Positions 43,036-51,753 of a DNA stretch of 64,000 nt are shown here, piece by piece (the first letter of the stretch is position 1; the number at the start of each line of letters is the position of its first letter). The position numbers and the translations under genes are program-made. This stretch comes from Allobosea sp. UNC402CLCol (GTDB lineage: Bacteria > Pseudomonadota > Alphaproteobacteria > Rhizobiales > Beijerinckiaceae): NCBI RefSeq assembly GCF_000745475.1, contig NZ_JQJJ01000013.1, positions 124,001 through 188,000 on the forward strand, read 5' to 3'. The notes beneath the pieces are model-generated. The model was not told the DNA's origin and searched no databases. It was given only the letters and a program-made list of their open reading frames with translations.

Positions 43036-43136
43036 TCATTCTCGGGCGGAGCGCAGCGCAGACCCGAGAAGCTCTGGCAGGACGAGACTCCGGAAGCTCC
43101 GCGTCATGAGATGCTCGGGTCAAGCCTGAGCATGAC
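43036..43136. repeat. Dispersed palindrome, family B, copy 2 (inverted)
   Basis: Left part TCATTCTCGGGCGGAGCG and right part ATGCTCGGGTCAAGCCTGAGCATGAC mirror the copy at 38136-38233 in opposite orientation. Occupies most of the convergent gap between hemW and ugpC. Confidence 0.8.
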
Positions 43137-43149
43137 GGCTGTGCCGTGC

Positions 43150-44229
43150 TCAGTCCTTCCCCAGCCGCACGCCCGTCTTCGGATCGAAGACATGGACCTT
43201 GCCGGGATCGACCGTGATCCAGAGTCGGCCTTCCTGCGCCGGGACGTCGCCCGTCGCCGCCTGCATCACGAAGGGCTGGCCTGCGAGCTTGCCGTGGAAG
43301 AGCTGGGTCGCACCGAGCTCCTCGATGAACTCGACGTCGAAGGGCAGCGAACCGGCATCATCGTCGGAGACGATCTCGATATCCTCCGGCCGCAGGCCGA
43401 CCTCGACAGGCATCTGCGGCGGCAGGTCGTCGCGCAAATCATGCACCTGCAACACCGTGTCGCCCAGCGCGACGATGCCGTGGCCGTCGACGAGGCCCGG
43501 CAGGATGTTCATCGGCGGCGAGCCGATGAAGGTGGCGACGAACTTGCTCGCCGGCTTGCGATAGACATCCGCCGGCACGCCGATCTGCTCGACCCGGCCG
43601 GCATTCATCACCACGAGCTTGTCGGAGAGCGTCATCGCCTCGACCTGGTCGTGGGTGACGTAGATCGAGGTCACGCCGAGCGCGCGCTGCAGCTTCTTGA
43701 TCTCGACGCGCATCTGCACGCGCAACTTGGCGTCGAGGTTGGAAAGCGGTTCGTCGAAGAGGAAGACCTGCGGCTTGCGCACGATGGCGCGGCCCATGGC
43801 GACGCGCTGGCGCTGGCCGCCGGAGAGCTGGCGCGGCCGGCGCTCGAGGAAGGGCTCGATCGCGAGGATGCGCGCGGCTTCCCGCACGCGCTTGTCGATC
43901 TCGTCCTTCGGCGTGCCGCGGTTGCGCAGGCCGTAGGCCATGTTGTCGTAGATGTTCATATGCGGGTAGAGCGCATAGTTCTGGAACACCATGGCGATGT
44001 CGCGGTCGGCCGGCTCGATCTGGTTGACGACGCGCTCGCCGATCGCGACCTCGCCCGACGAGATCGTCTCCAGCCCGGCGACCATGCGCAGGAGCGTGGA
44101 CTTGCCGCAGCCGGAGGGGCCGACGAGCACGCAGAAGCCGCCATCGGGGATGTCGAAGGAGACGCCCTTCACGGCCTCCACGCCGCCGGCATAGACCTTC
44201 TTGACGTTGCTGAGAGTGACCTGAGCCAT
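43150..44229 (-). CDS. ugpC: sn-Glycerol-3-phosphate-type ABC transporter ATP-binding protein
   Basis: CUT1 ATPase, 359 aa. Walker A 'GPSGCGKST', '[11 protein letters not shown]', signature '[15 protein letters not shown]', Walker B '[11 protein letters not shown]', 'VTHDQ' and a C-terminal TOBE/regulatory domain with 'GLRPEDIEI'. Last gene of the leftward ugp-like operon, 7 bp after ugpE. Name follows best family resemblance; MalK/MsmK-type sugar ATPases are very similar and the substrate is not proved. Confidence 0.92.
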   Translation of the reverse strand: MAQVTLSNVKKVYAGGVEAVKGVSFDIPDGGFCVLVGPSGCGKSTLLRMVAGLETISSGEVAIGERVVNQIEPADRDIAMVFQNYALYPHMNIYDNMAYGLRNRGTPKDEIDKRVREAARILAIEPFLERRPRQLSGGQRQRVAMGRAIVRKPQVFLFDEPLSNLDAKLRVQMRVEIKKLQRALGVTSIYVTHDQVEAMTLSDKLVVMNAGRVEQIGVPADVYRKPASKFVATFIGSPPMNILPGLVDGHGIVALGDTVLQVHDLRDDLPPQMPVEVGLRPEDIEIVSDDDAGSLPFDVEFIEELGATQLFHGKLAGQPFVMQAATGDVPAQEGRLWITVDPGKVHVFDPKTGVRLGKD

Positions 44230-44236
44230 TCGCGGA

Positions 44237-45085
44237 TTACTTCTCGGTTTCCACGAGGCCCTTCACGAAGAGCCTCTGCATGGCGATGACGACGAAGACG
44301 GGCGGCAGCATCGCCAGCATGGCGGTGGCCATGGCGAGCTGCCACTCCGTCAGGGCGTCGGCGGTGACGATCATCTTCTTGATGGCGATGACGATGGTCT
44401 GCATCGAGTCCTTCGTCGTCACCAGAAGCGGCCAGAGATACTGGTTCCAGCCATAGATGAACTGGATGACGAAGAGCGCCGCGATCGTGGTGATCGAGAG
44501 CGGCAGCAGCGTGTCCTTGAAGAACTTGAAGGGGCCCGCGCCGTCGATCTTGGAGGCTTCGAGCAATTCGTCGGGAATCGTCATGAAGAACTGACGGAAG
44601 AGCAGCGTGCCGGTCGCAGAAGCGATCAGCGGGATGGCGAGGCCCTGATAGGTGTCGAGCATGTTCAGATCGGAGACGATCTTGAAGGTCGGGAAGATGC
44701 GGACCTCGACCGGCAGCATCAGCGTGACGAAGATGATCCAGAACGCCGTCATCCGGAACGGGAAGCGGTAATAAACCACCGCATAGGCCGAGAGCACGGA
44801 GATGAAGATCTTCCCCAGCGCGATCGCCATCGCCATGATGAAGGAGTTCAGCAGCATGTGCACCACCGGCTCGCGCGTCGTGCTGGACGTGCCGATGAAC
44901 AGGATGCGGTTGTAGTTCTCAAAGAAATAGGGCCCGGGATAGAGCGGCATATGGCCGTTGATCACGGTCGCCGCGTCCCAGGTCGAGGCGACGAAGGTCA
45001 GCCAGACCGGAAAGGCGACGATCAGCACACCGATCGTCAGGATGATGTAGGCGAGCATGTCGCCCAAGCGGCGGTCCTCGACCAT
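44237..45085 (-). CDS. ugpE: ABC transporter permease, UgpE-like
   Basis: CUT1 inner-membrane permease, 282 aa, six transmembrane segments. '[16 protein letters not shown]', '[18 protein letters not shown]' and the EAA loop '[25 protein letters not shown]' resemble UgpE closely. Its ATG shares the final A of the upstream creatininase stop (TGATG), so translation is coupled. Confidence 0.93.
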   Translation of the reverse strand: MVEDRRLGDMLAYIILTIGVLIVAFPVWLTFVASTWDAATVINGHMPLYPGPYFFENYNRILFIGTSSTTREPVVHMLLNSFIMAMAIALGKIFISVLSAYAVVYYRFPFRMTAFWIIFVTLMLPVEVRIFPTFKIVSDLNMLDTYQGLAIPLIASATGTLLFRQFFMTIPDELLEASKIDGAGPFKFFKDTLLPLSITTIAALFVIQFIYGWNQYLWPLLVTTKDSMQTIVIAIKKMIVTADALTEWQLAMATAMLAMLPPVFVVIAMQRLFVKGLVETEK

Positions 45086-45834
45086 CAGGCGGCCCTCCCC
45101 ATCTCGCGCAAGAGCCCGGCCAGCGCCTCGGCGCAGGCATCGAGGCAGGCCCGGCCCTTTTCCACGCTCGCACGGCGGGCATCGCCGATCACGCCGGTCT
45201 CGGTCATCTCACGGAAAGAACGGTGCCGCGAGACGGTCGCCCGACCGGGCGCGCCGTCTCGCGCGCCGAAAGCTTCAGTCAGGCGCGGTTCGCGGACCGA
45301 GCCTGGCGCCAGCACCATCATCATCGAGGTCTCGACCTCGCAGGCGTGCTGCACCCCCTGCTGGTCTTCCAGCAGCGACGGGAGCGCGTCCTGCGCCAGC
45401 AGGAAATAGGTTGTCGCCTCGACATGCAGCCGCGTCTCGCGGGCGAAGTCGGGCAGGAAGGCGGTGAGCGCGGCGATGTTGCCGCCATGGCCGTTGACGA
45501 TCAGCACGCGGTGGAAGCCATGGCGCTCGATGCTCTTCAGCAGCGAAAGGAGCACCGCGCGATAGGTCGGGATGTCGAAGGTGAAGGTGCCGCCGAAGGC
45601 CATGTGGTGCTCGGCCATGCCGCACCAGAGCGTCGGCGCGACGACGAGCTCGACATCATCAGCGCGCTCGGCCGCCGCCTTGCAGACGCCGCCGCAGAGC
45701 ACCGTGTCGACGCCGACGGGCAGATGCGGGCCGTGCTGCTCGATCGAGGCGACCGGCAGGATGACGACGGCATCCACCGCCGCCTTCGCCCGCAACTCCT
45801 CCGCGGTCAGGTCCATCCAGAGCACGGAGGCCAT
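45085..45834 (-). CDS. Creatininase family amidohydrolase within the ugp operon
   Basis: Binuclear-metal amidohydrolase, 249 aa. All canonical motifs are present: 'ASIEQHGPHLPVGVD' (E-x-H and Asp ligands), 'VNGHGGN' and 'HACEVETS'. No signal peptide, so it acts in the cytoplasm. Both ends overlap neighbours as TGATG: its ATG uses the last base of ugpA's stop and its stop overlaps ugpE's ATG. An enzyme gene this tightly fitted between two permease genes suggests it processes the imported compound. Creatininase, formamide-releasing (ArfB-type) and MftE-like peptidase activities are all possible. Confidence 0.9.
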   Translation of the reverse strand: MASVLWMDLTAEELRAKAAVDAVVILPVASIEQHGPHLPVGVDTVLCGGVCKAAAERADDVELVVAPTLWCGMAEHHMAFGGTFTFDIPTYRAVLLSLLKSIERHGFHRVLIVNGHGGNIAALTAFLPDFARETRLHVEATTYFLLAQDALPSLLEDQQGVQHACEVETSMMMVLAPGSVREPRLTEAFGARDGAPGRATVSRHRSFREMTETGVIGDARRASVEKGRACLDACAEALAGLLREMGRAA

Positions 45835-46715
45835 CAGTAGCTCACCTTGCGCTCGATGAACTTGAACTGGACCGCCGTCATCGCGATGACCATGACCAGC
45901 AGCACCACGGACTGCGCCGCCGAACCGCCGAGATTGGAGCCGCCCTTGCCGTCGGCGAAGACCTTGTAGACCAGCGTCTCGGTCGCGCCCGAGGGGCCGC
46001 CGCCGGTGACGGAGTCGATGATGCCGAAGGTGTCGAAGAAGACGTAGACGATGTTGACCGTGAGCAGGAAGAAGGTCGTCGGCGAGAGCAGCGGGAAGAC
46101 GATGGTCCAGAAGCGGCGCATCGGCTTGGCGCCGTCGATCACCGCCGCCTCGATCACGCTCTTCGGGATCGACTGAAGGCCGGCGAGGAAGAACAGGAAA
46201 TTGTAGCTGATTTGCTTCCAGGTGGCGGCCAGGATCACCAGCAGCATGGCGTGGTTGCCGTTGAGCCGCGGATTCCACGCAATGCCCAGGGATTGCAGGC
46301 CGCGCCCGAGCATGCCGAGCGAGGGATCGAACATGAAGAGCCAGAGCACGCCGGCGATGGCGGGCGCCACCGCATAGGGCCAGATCAGCAGGGTCTTGTA
46401 GATTTCGGCGCCGCGGATCTGCCGGTCGGCCATGACGGCGAAAAGAAGGGCGATCGACAGCGAGAACACGCAGACGAAGGTCGAGAAGATGAGCGTGTTG
46501 AAGAAGGCCCGGAGGTAGCCGGGGTCGGCGAAGAGGGTCTGGTAGTTCTCGAACCAGACGAATTGCGTCGCGGTGCCGAAGGCGTCCTCGAGCAGGAAGC
46601 TCTGCCAGACCGCCTGGGTCGCCGGCCAGTAGAAGAACACGATGGTGATCGCGAGCTGCGGCAGAAGCAGCAGGAAGGGGATCGTCAGCCCCTTGAAGTA
46701 TGCGTTCTTCTGCAT
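45834..46715 (-). CDS. ugpA: ABC transporter permease, UgpA-like
   Basis: CUT1 permease, 293 aa, six transmembrane segments. '[24 protein letters not shown]', '[18 protein letters not shown]' and the EAA loop '[26 protein letters not shown]' match UgpA. ATG 46715 follows AGGGAAG; the longer open frame upstream covers the hairpin and has no homology. Confidence 0.93.
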   Translation of the reverse strand: MQKNAYFKGLTIPFLLLLPQLAITIVFFYWPATQAVWQSFLLEDAFGTATQFVWFENYQTLFADPGYLRAFFNTLIFSTFVCVFSLSIALLFAVMADRQIRGAEIYKTLLIWPYAVAPAIAGVLWLFMFDPSLGMLGRGLQSLGIAWNPRLNGNHAMLLVILAATWKQISYNFLFFLAGLQSIPKSVIEAAVIDGAKPMRRFWTIVFPLLSPTTFFLLTVNIVYVFFDTFGIIDSVTGGGPSGATETLVYKVFADGKGGSNLGGSAAQSVVLLVMVIAMTAVQFKFIERKVSY

Positions 46716-46735
46716 CGGCTTCCCTGGAACGAGAC

Positions 46736-46768
46736 GGCCATCCCGGACGGAATCGGTCCGGGATGGCC
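46736..46768 (-). other. Intercistronic hairpin between ugpB and ugpA
   Basis: GGCCATCCCGGAC and GTCCGGGATGGCC form a 13-bp perfect stem with a 7-nt loop. It follows the receptor gene and precedes the permease genes, with no U tract. A stable hairpin here usually protects the receptor message from 3' decay or partly stops transcription, giving more receptor than permease. Confidence 0.75.
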
Positions 46769-46791
46769 TTGGATGTGCAAGCGCAGACCGC

Positions 46792-48117
46792 TCAGCGGGC
46801 CGCGGTCCGCTCGAACTGGCGCAGCATCTGGTTGCCGCGTTCGGCAGCCGCGTCAAGCGCCGCCTGCGGCGACTTCTGACCGTTCAGCGCCGCCTCCAGC
46901 TCCTCCGACCAGATGTCGCGGATCTGGACGAGGCTGCCATAGCGCAGGCCCTTCGAGTTGTCGGTCGGGGTCTTGTTGGTCAGCTCGAGGATCGGGGTCT
47001 CGAGATAGGGCTTGTCCTTGTAGAAGCCGGACGCCTTGACCTTCTCATAAGCGGCCTTGGTGATCGGCAGATAGCCCGACTCGGTGTGCAGCTTCGCCTG
47101 GCGGTCGACGTCGGAGAGGAAGGTGAAGAACTTGGCGACGCCCTTGTACTCGTTCGCCGACTTTCCGCCCATCACCCACAGCGAGGCGCCGCCGATGATC
47201 GAGTTCTGCGGCGCGCCCTGCACGTCGGGATAGTACGGCATCGGGGCGTTGCCCCAGTCGAACTTCGCATTGGCGACGACGTTGCCATAGAAGCCCGAGG
47301 AGGTCAGGAAGATCGGGCATTCGCCCGAGGTGAAGCGGCCTTCGCCATTGTTGGTGCGGCCGGAATAGTCATAGGTCTTGTCCTTCTGCAGCTCGACCAG
47401 ATTGGTCCAGTGCTTGAGGAAGATCGGGTCCTTGTTGAAGGTCATCACCGCATCGGTGCCGGCCATGCCGTTGACCTTGGTCGACAGCGCAATGTTATGC
47501 CAGGCGCCGAACTGCTCGATATTGGCCCAGGTCGCCCAGGCGTTCGAGAAGCCGCATTTGTCGTAGCCGGCGGCCTTGAGCTTCTTGGCGTCCGCGAACA
47601 CCTCCGGCCAGGTCTTCGGCGGCTTGGCGGGGTCGAGGCCGGCCTTCTTGAAGGCGTCCTTGTTGTACCACATCACCATCGAGGACGAGTTGAACGGCAT
47701 CGAGAGCATCTCGCCCTTCGCCGTCGAATAGTAGCCGCTGATCGCCGGGAGATAGGCGTTCGGATCGAATTTTTCGCCGGCTTCCTTCATCATCTCATGG
47801 ACCGGCTTGATCGCGCCCTTGGCCGACATCATCGTGCCGGTGCCGACCTCGAAGACCTGCAGGATGTGCGGCGCCTGGCCGGCACGGAAGGCGGCGATGC
47901 CGGCGTTCAACGCGTCGGGATAGGAGCCCTTATAGGCCGGAACGACCTTGTATTCCTTCTGCGAGGCATTGAAATCATTGGCGAGCTTGACGACGACGTC
48001 GTTGTTGGCGCCGGTCAGCGCGTGCCACCACTGGATCTCGGTCTGGGCGAAAGCCGGCGAAGCACCGGCGAGCGCGAACGCCGCCGCGCTTATCAGGATA
48101 CGGGATTTGATGCTCAT
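46792..48117 (-). CDS. ugpB: ABC transporter substrate-binding protein, UgpB-like
   Basis: Periplasmic receptor, 441 aa, with a Sec signal (about 1-25, ending SPAFA). '[26 protein letters not shown]', '[36 protein letters not shown]' and '[17 protein letters not shown]' are characteristic of UgpB, the glycerol-3-phosphate receptor. I use ATG 48117, preceded by GGGAG. First gene of the operon, divergent from the FAH-family enzyme. The creatininase in the operon leaves the true ligand open. Confidence 0.93.
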   Translation of the reverse strand: MSIKSRILISAAAFALAGASPAFAQTEIQWWHALTGANNDVVVKLANDFNASQKEYKVVPAYKGSYPDALNAGIAAFRAGQAPHILQVFEVGTGTMMSAKGAIKPVHEMMKEAGEKFDPNAYLPAISGYYSTAKGEMLSMPFNSSSMVMWYNKDAFKKAGLDPAKPPKTWPEVFADAKKLKAAGYDKCGFSNAWATWANIEQFGAWHNIALSTKVNGMAGTDAVMTFNKDPIFLKHWTNLVELQKDKTYDYSGRTNNGEGRFTSGECPIFLTSSGFYGNVVANAKFDWGNAPMPYYPDVQGAPQNSIIGGASLWVMGGKSANEYKGVAKFFTFLSDVDRQAKLHTESGYLPITKAAYEKVKASGFYKDKPYLETPILELTNKTPTDNSKGLRYGSLVQIRDIWSEELEAALNGQKSPQAALDAAAERGNQMLRQFERTAAR

Positions 48118-48253
48118 GGGTCGATCTCCCTTCCGCGGGCGGACCCCGCCGCGGTTCTTGTCGTTGGTGCGCAAGCTAGCATGAAGCGCGGGCGACATTT
48201 CAATGACAAATCGATGACGCCCGGCGCAATCCACCTATGGTCGCGAACCGGCT

Positions 48254-48267
48254 TGCGCATTTGCGCA
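48254..48267. promoter_or_regulatory. Repeat TGCGCATTTGCGCA between ugpB and the FAH-family gene
   Basis: Two TGCGCA palindromes around a central TT; with flanks it is also a direct repeat of TTGCGCAT. Positioned 50 bp upstream of the FAH-family start in the 199-bp divergent region, it is the only symmetrical element I see there and a candidate operator. Confidence 0.4.
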
Positions 48268-48316
48268 TAAGCGGCTGTTCTCCGGCTCCCGAACGATTTC
48301 TCTCCTGGACGACGCC

Positions 48317-49495
48317 ATGCCCGATCTCGACCTCTCCGTCGCAGCGACCCTGCCGCAGGATGCCGCAACCGCCGTCCTGGCCGGCCGGGTCTGGCGGCCC
48401 GATCTCGGCGGCCCGGCGGTGGTCACCGTCCGCAACGGGCGGGTGATCGACGTCAGCGCCCATTTCCCGACCAGCCGCGATCTATGCGAATCGACCGATC
48501 CCGCCAAGGCGCTGCGCGCGGTCGAGGGCGAGGCGATCGCCTCGCTCGCCGACATCCTGGCGAACACGCCCGTGGATAGGCGCGACCCCTCGAAGCCCTG
48601 GTTGCTCTCGCCGCTCGACCTGCAGGCGGTCAAGGCCGCCGGCGTCACCTTCGCCGTCTCGATGCTGGAGCGCGTGATCGAGGAGAAGGCCCGCGGCAAC
48701 CCGGCCGCCGCTGCGACGATCCGCGAGGAGATCGGCAAGCTCATCGGCGACGACCTGTCCAAGCTGAAGCCCGGCTCGCCCGAGGCGATGCATCTCAAGG
48801 AGGTGCTGATCAAGCAGGGCGCCTGGAGCCAGTATCTCGAGGTCGGCATCGGTCCGGACGCCGAGATCTTCACCAAGGCGCCGGCGATGTCGACCGTCGG
48901 GACCGGCGTCGATGCCGGCCTGCATCCGGCCTCGAGCTGGAACAATCCGGAGCCGGAGATCGTGCTGATCGTCGCCTCGACCGGCACGATCGTCGGCGCG
49001 ACGCTCGGCAACGACGTCAATCTGCGCGATGTCGAGGGCCGCTCGGCGCTGCTGCTCGGCAAGGCCAAGGACAACAATGCCGCGGCCGCGGTCGGCCCCT
49101 TCATCCGCTTCTTTGACGCGGGCTTCACGCTCGACCACGTCCGCAGGACGACCGTGACGCTGACCGTCGCGGGCGAGGACGGCTTCACGCTCGAAGGCTC
49201 CTCCTCGATCGCCAAGATCAGCCGCGACCCGGCCGATCTTGCCGCGCAGATGATCGGCCCGCATCACCAGTATCCGGACGGGGCGGCGCTCTATCTCGGC
49301 ACCATGTTCGCGCCGATCAAGGATCGCGGTGCGCCGGGCGGCGGCTTCACCCATAAATACGGGGATATCGTCACCATCGCGGCGCCCGAACTCGGCAGCC
49401 TCGTCAACCGGATGAAGCGCACGGATGAATGCGAGCCCTGGACCTATGGCGCCTCGCATCTGATGCGGCACCTTGCCAGGCGCGGGCTGCTCTGA
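48317..49495 (+). CDS. Fumarylacetoacetate hydrolase family protein
   Basis: FAH-fold enzyme, 392 aa, longer than simple FAH-domain proteins because of an N-terminal domain (about 1-150). The catalytic domain shows the metal ligands in 'WNNPEPEIVLIV' (E-x-E) and 'GATLGNDVNLRDVEGRS' (Asp). Related long members include dehydratases for 2-keto-3-deoxy sugar acids as well as hydrolases. Divergent from the ugp-like operon, so it may act on the same imported substrate. Reaction not determinable from sequence. Confidence 0.85.
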   Translation: MPDLDLSVAATLPQDAATAVLAGRVWRPDLGGPAVVTVRNGRVIDVSAHFPTSRDLCESTDPAKALRAVEGEAIASLADILANTPVDRRDPSKPWLLSPLDLQAVKAAGVTFAVSMLERVIEEKARGNPAAAATIREEIGKLIGDDLSKLKPGSPEAMHLKEVLIKQGAWSQYLEVGIGPDAEIFTKAPAMSTVGTGVDAGLHPASSWNNPEPEIVLIVASTGTIVGATLGNDVNLRDVEGRSALLLGKAKDNNAAAAVGPFIRFFDAGFTLDHVRRTTVTLTVAGEDGFTLEGSSSIAKISRDPADLAAQMIGPHHQYPDGAALYLGTMFAPIKDRGAPGGGFTHKYGDIVTIAAPELGSLVNRMKRTDECEPWTYGASHLMRHLARRGLL

Positions 49496-49506
49496 GCGGA
49501 GCCGCA

Positions 49507-49526
49507 GGGGCGGCGTTTGCCGCCCC
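49507..49526. terminator. Hairpin terminator between convergent genes
   Basis: GGGGCGGC and GCCGCCCC form an 8-bp perfect GC stem with a GTTT loop in the 39-bp gap between the FAH-family gene and the TolA-like gene. Only short T runs follow, so strength is uncertain. Confidence 0.65.
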
Positions 49527-49534
49527 TCTCGGCA

Positions 49535-49942
49535 TCAGTGCGGGGCTCGGAAATTCAGCACGATCGTGCGCCAGCGCTCGTAGTGTTTCTGCTCCTGCGC
49601 GAGTGCTGCGAAAGGCGCGCAGCGCTTCACTGCGCGCAGGGCGCTGTCCGCGAGCGTCCGGAAGGCCGGATCGTCCCTTGCATCGAGCACGACCGGATCG
49701 CCGTCGAGTGAACCGTCGGGGCGCAGCGCGATGCGAAGCCTCACCGCCCCGATGTCCTGCGCCGCCAGCGGCGGCAGCCAACAGGCGGCGATCAGCCCAT
49801 GCAGTTGCCGGGCGAGCCTGGCATCGAAGGCCCTGCCGGCACCATCGTCACGCTCGCGGCGGACCAGCGCTTCGGCCTGTCCCGCGAGCAGCGGGAGCAT
49901 GGCCAGGGACAGGAAAAGCGGGTTGGGGCGGTGCCGTGCCAT
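49535..49942 (-). CDS. Secreted TonB/TolA C-terminal-like protein
   Basis: 135 aa with a probable signal peptide ('PLFLSLAMLPLLAGQAEA'). The rest resembles the TolA/TonB C-terminal fold: 'HGLIAACWLPP', then 'AVRLRIALRPDGSLDGDPVVL' and a final helix with 'ALRAVKRCAPF'; the two cysteines would pair as in TolA domain III. It lacks a TonB membrane anchor and proline-rich linker. ATG 49942 places the signal correctly. Function unknown, perhaps an envelope adaptor. Confidence 0.75.
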   Translation of the reverse strand: MARHRPNPLFLSLAMLPLLAGQAEALVRRERDDGAGRAFDARLARQLHGLIAACWLPPLAAQDIGAVRLRIALRPDGSLDGDPVVLDARDDPAFRTLADSALRAVKRCAPFAALAQEQKHYERWRTIVLNFRAPH

Positions 49943-50040
49943 GCCGCCAATCTGGCAGCCGTCGCACCGAGTCGGCAATCGCGTCAGCTTGCTGGTAAGG
50001 TTTTTCTGCCAGACAGCACGCTCGACCAGGAGGGTTGGCG

Positions 50041-51747
50041 GTGGCGGCGGGCGACATCAGCACAGGGCTCCCCCAAGGCGAGCGCGACAGCCTCGCCGCG
50101 CGCCTGTTGCGCACGCCTCTCCTCTGGATGGCCGCGTTCCTCATCGCGGCCATCGCCGCGCTGAGCCTGCCGCTCCGACTGCCGCTCGGTCCCAACGCCT
50201 GGGACACGGTCGTCTATCTCGACGCGATCCAGCGCATCCATGTCGGGCAGGCGCCGGGGCTGGACTTCTTCGCGCCGGTCGGGCCGCTCGGCTATTATCT
50301 CGCCGCGGGGCTCGACGCGCTCTTTCCGGCCGCGCAGCCGATGCTGCTGGTCAACTGGGCGCTGCTGCCGGTGCTGCTGCCGCTCGCCGCGCTGCTGATG
50401 GCCGATCTCGCGCCAAGGGCGCGCGGACAGGCGCTCGCACTGCTGCTACCCCTGCTGCTGTTCGCCGCGCTGCCGATCAACCTGCACGCGCTCTACCCGT
50501 CGCCCGGCTTCGACGGCTACGGCTATTACAACCGCCATGTCAGCCTGCTGCTCTACCTGCTGATCGCGACGCTGCTCTTCGCGCGCCATCGCGCCTTGCG
50601 GATCGGCCTCGTCGCCGCGCTGATGCTGAGCCTCTTCCTTGTGAAGATCACCGGCGCGGTGACGGGCACGCTCATCGTCGGCTATGCGCTGGTCGCCGGG
50701 CGGATGCGCCTGCTCGACGTCGCCATCGCCGCCGGCCTCGTCATCGCGGCACTGGCCGGGCTCGAGCTGGCGACGGGCATCGTCTCGGCCTATCTCGCCG
50801 ACATCCTGCAATTGCTCGGCCTCAACACCGGCGCGCTGTTGCCGCGCTTCCTCACCGTCGCCTCGGTCAAGTTCAACGTGGTCGGCCCGGTGCTGCTGCT
50901 GCTCGGAGCGCTCGCCCTCGCATCCTGGCGGAGCGGCCTGCCTACCTCCCTCGCCGGCTGGCGGGCGCTGGCCAACAGCCCCCTCGGCTGGCTCGCAGCG
51001 GGATTCGCGGCGCTGACCTTCTTCGAGACGCAGAATACCGGCTCGCTCGAATTCATCGGGCTCTGGCCGATCCTGCTCACCCTGCTCCGCGACTGGTGGC
51101 AGCGCCGCGACGACCCGATGCGCCCGCTGGTTCTGGTGCTGGCGCTCGCCGTGAGCCTGCCGACGGCGGTGATCTATATCGAGCGCAGCATGCGGGCCCT
51201 GCTGGGCGCGCCGAGCTATGCCGCGCTCGACCTGCCCGAACTCGGCCCGCTCGGACGCGTCAGCGTGAAGCCGGACATCAAGGCGCGAGCCGCCGCGATG
51301 CTCGATCATTATGCGACCCATCAGGCGACCTATGACGATCTTGTCCGGCGCGACCTGCCGCCGTCCTATATCCTCTATTCCGAGATCGATTATCAGGCGA
51401 GCTGGCTGCTGGAAGTGCAGCAGGCCGTGCGCGCCATCCGGAACTGGGAGGCGGCGAACCGGCGCAAGCTCAACGGCTTCTTCACTCTCGATTTCGTCGA
51501 TCCGATGAACCGCCTGCTCGACCGCACGCCGCCGCGCGCCGTGCCGGTCGGTGCCGATCCCGGTCGCAGCACGCCCGAACTCGACTCCGATACGCTCGCG
51601 GAACTCGCACGCACGGACGCCATCCTGGCGCCGAAATGCCCGCCGACCACGGCCCGCGCCATGCTGCGCGAGCATTTCGGCAAGGCGCTCGAAGGGCGCG
51701 AACGCATCGCGCTCGCGCCCTGCTGGGACATGTATCTGCGCCCGTAG
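50041..51747 (+). CDS. Polytopic membrane protein, glycosyltransferase-like
   Basis: 568 aa with about ten hydrophobic segments in residues 25-390 and a soluble C-terminal domain of about 180 residues. The first loop after helix 1 ('GPNAWDTVVYLDAIQRIHVGQAPGLDFFAPVGPLGYYL') resembles PMT/GT-39-type enzymes, where acidic residues and a GxxLYxD-like motif bind polyprenyl sugar. The family is not certain. GTG 50041 has AGGAGGG six bases upstream; TTG 50035 is too close to it. No obvious polysaccharide genes are adjacent. Confidence 0.75.
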   Translation: MAAGDISTGLPQGERDSLAARLLRTPLLWMAAFLIAAIAALSLPLRLPLGPNAWDTVVYLDAIQRIHVGQAPGLDFFAPVGPLGYYLAAGLDALFPAAQPMLLVNWALLPVLLPLAALLMADLAPRARGQALALLLPLLLFAALPINLHALYPSPGFDGYGYYNRHVSLLLYLLIATLLFARHRALRIGLVAALMLSLFLVKITGAVTGTLIVGYALVAGRMRLLDVAIAAGLVIAALAGLELATGIVSAYLADILQLLGLNTGALLPRFLTVASVKFNVVGPVLLLLGALALASWRSGLPTSLAGWRALANSPLGWLAAGFAALTFFETQNTGSLEFIGLWPILLTLLRDWWQRRDDPMRPLVLVLALAVSLPTAVIYIERSMRALLGAPSYAALDLPELGPLGRVSVKPDIKARAAAMLDHYATHQATYDDLVRRDLPPSYILYSEIDYQASWLLEVQQAVRAIRNWEAANRRKLNGFFTLDFVDPMNRLLDRTPPRAVPVGADPGRSTPELDSDTLAELARTDAILAPKCPPTTARAMLREHFGKALEGRERIALAPCWDMYLRP

Positions 51748-51753
51748 CGCGGC

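Noticed and set aside
43150..48117. Treating the ugp-like operon as a standard glycerol-3-phosphate transporter
   Set aside because: The names follow sequence resemblance, but the creatininase fitted between the permeases and the lack of a ugpQ-type phosphodiesterase gene make the substrate uncertain.
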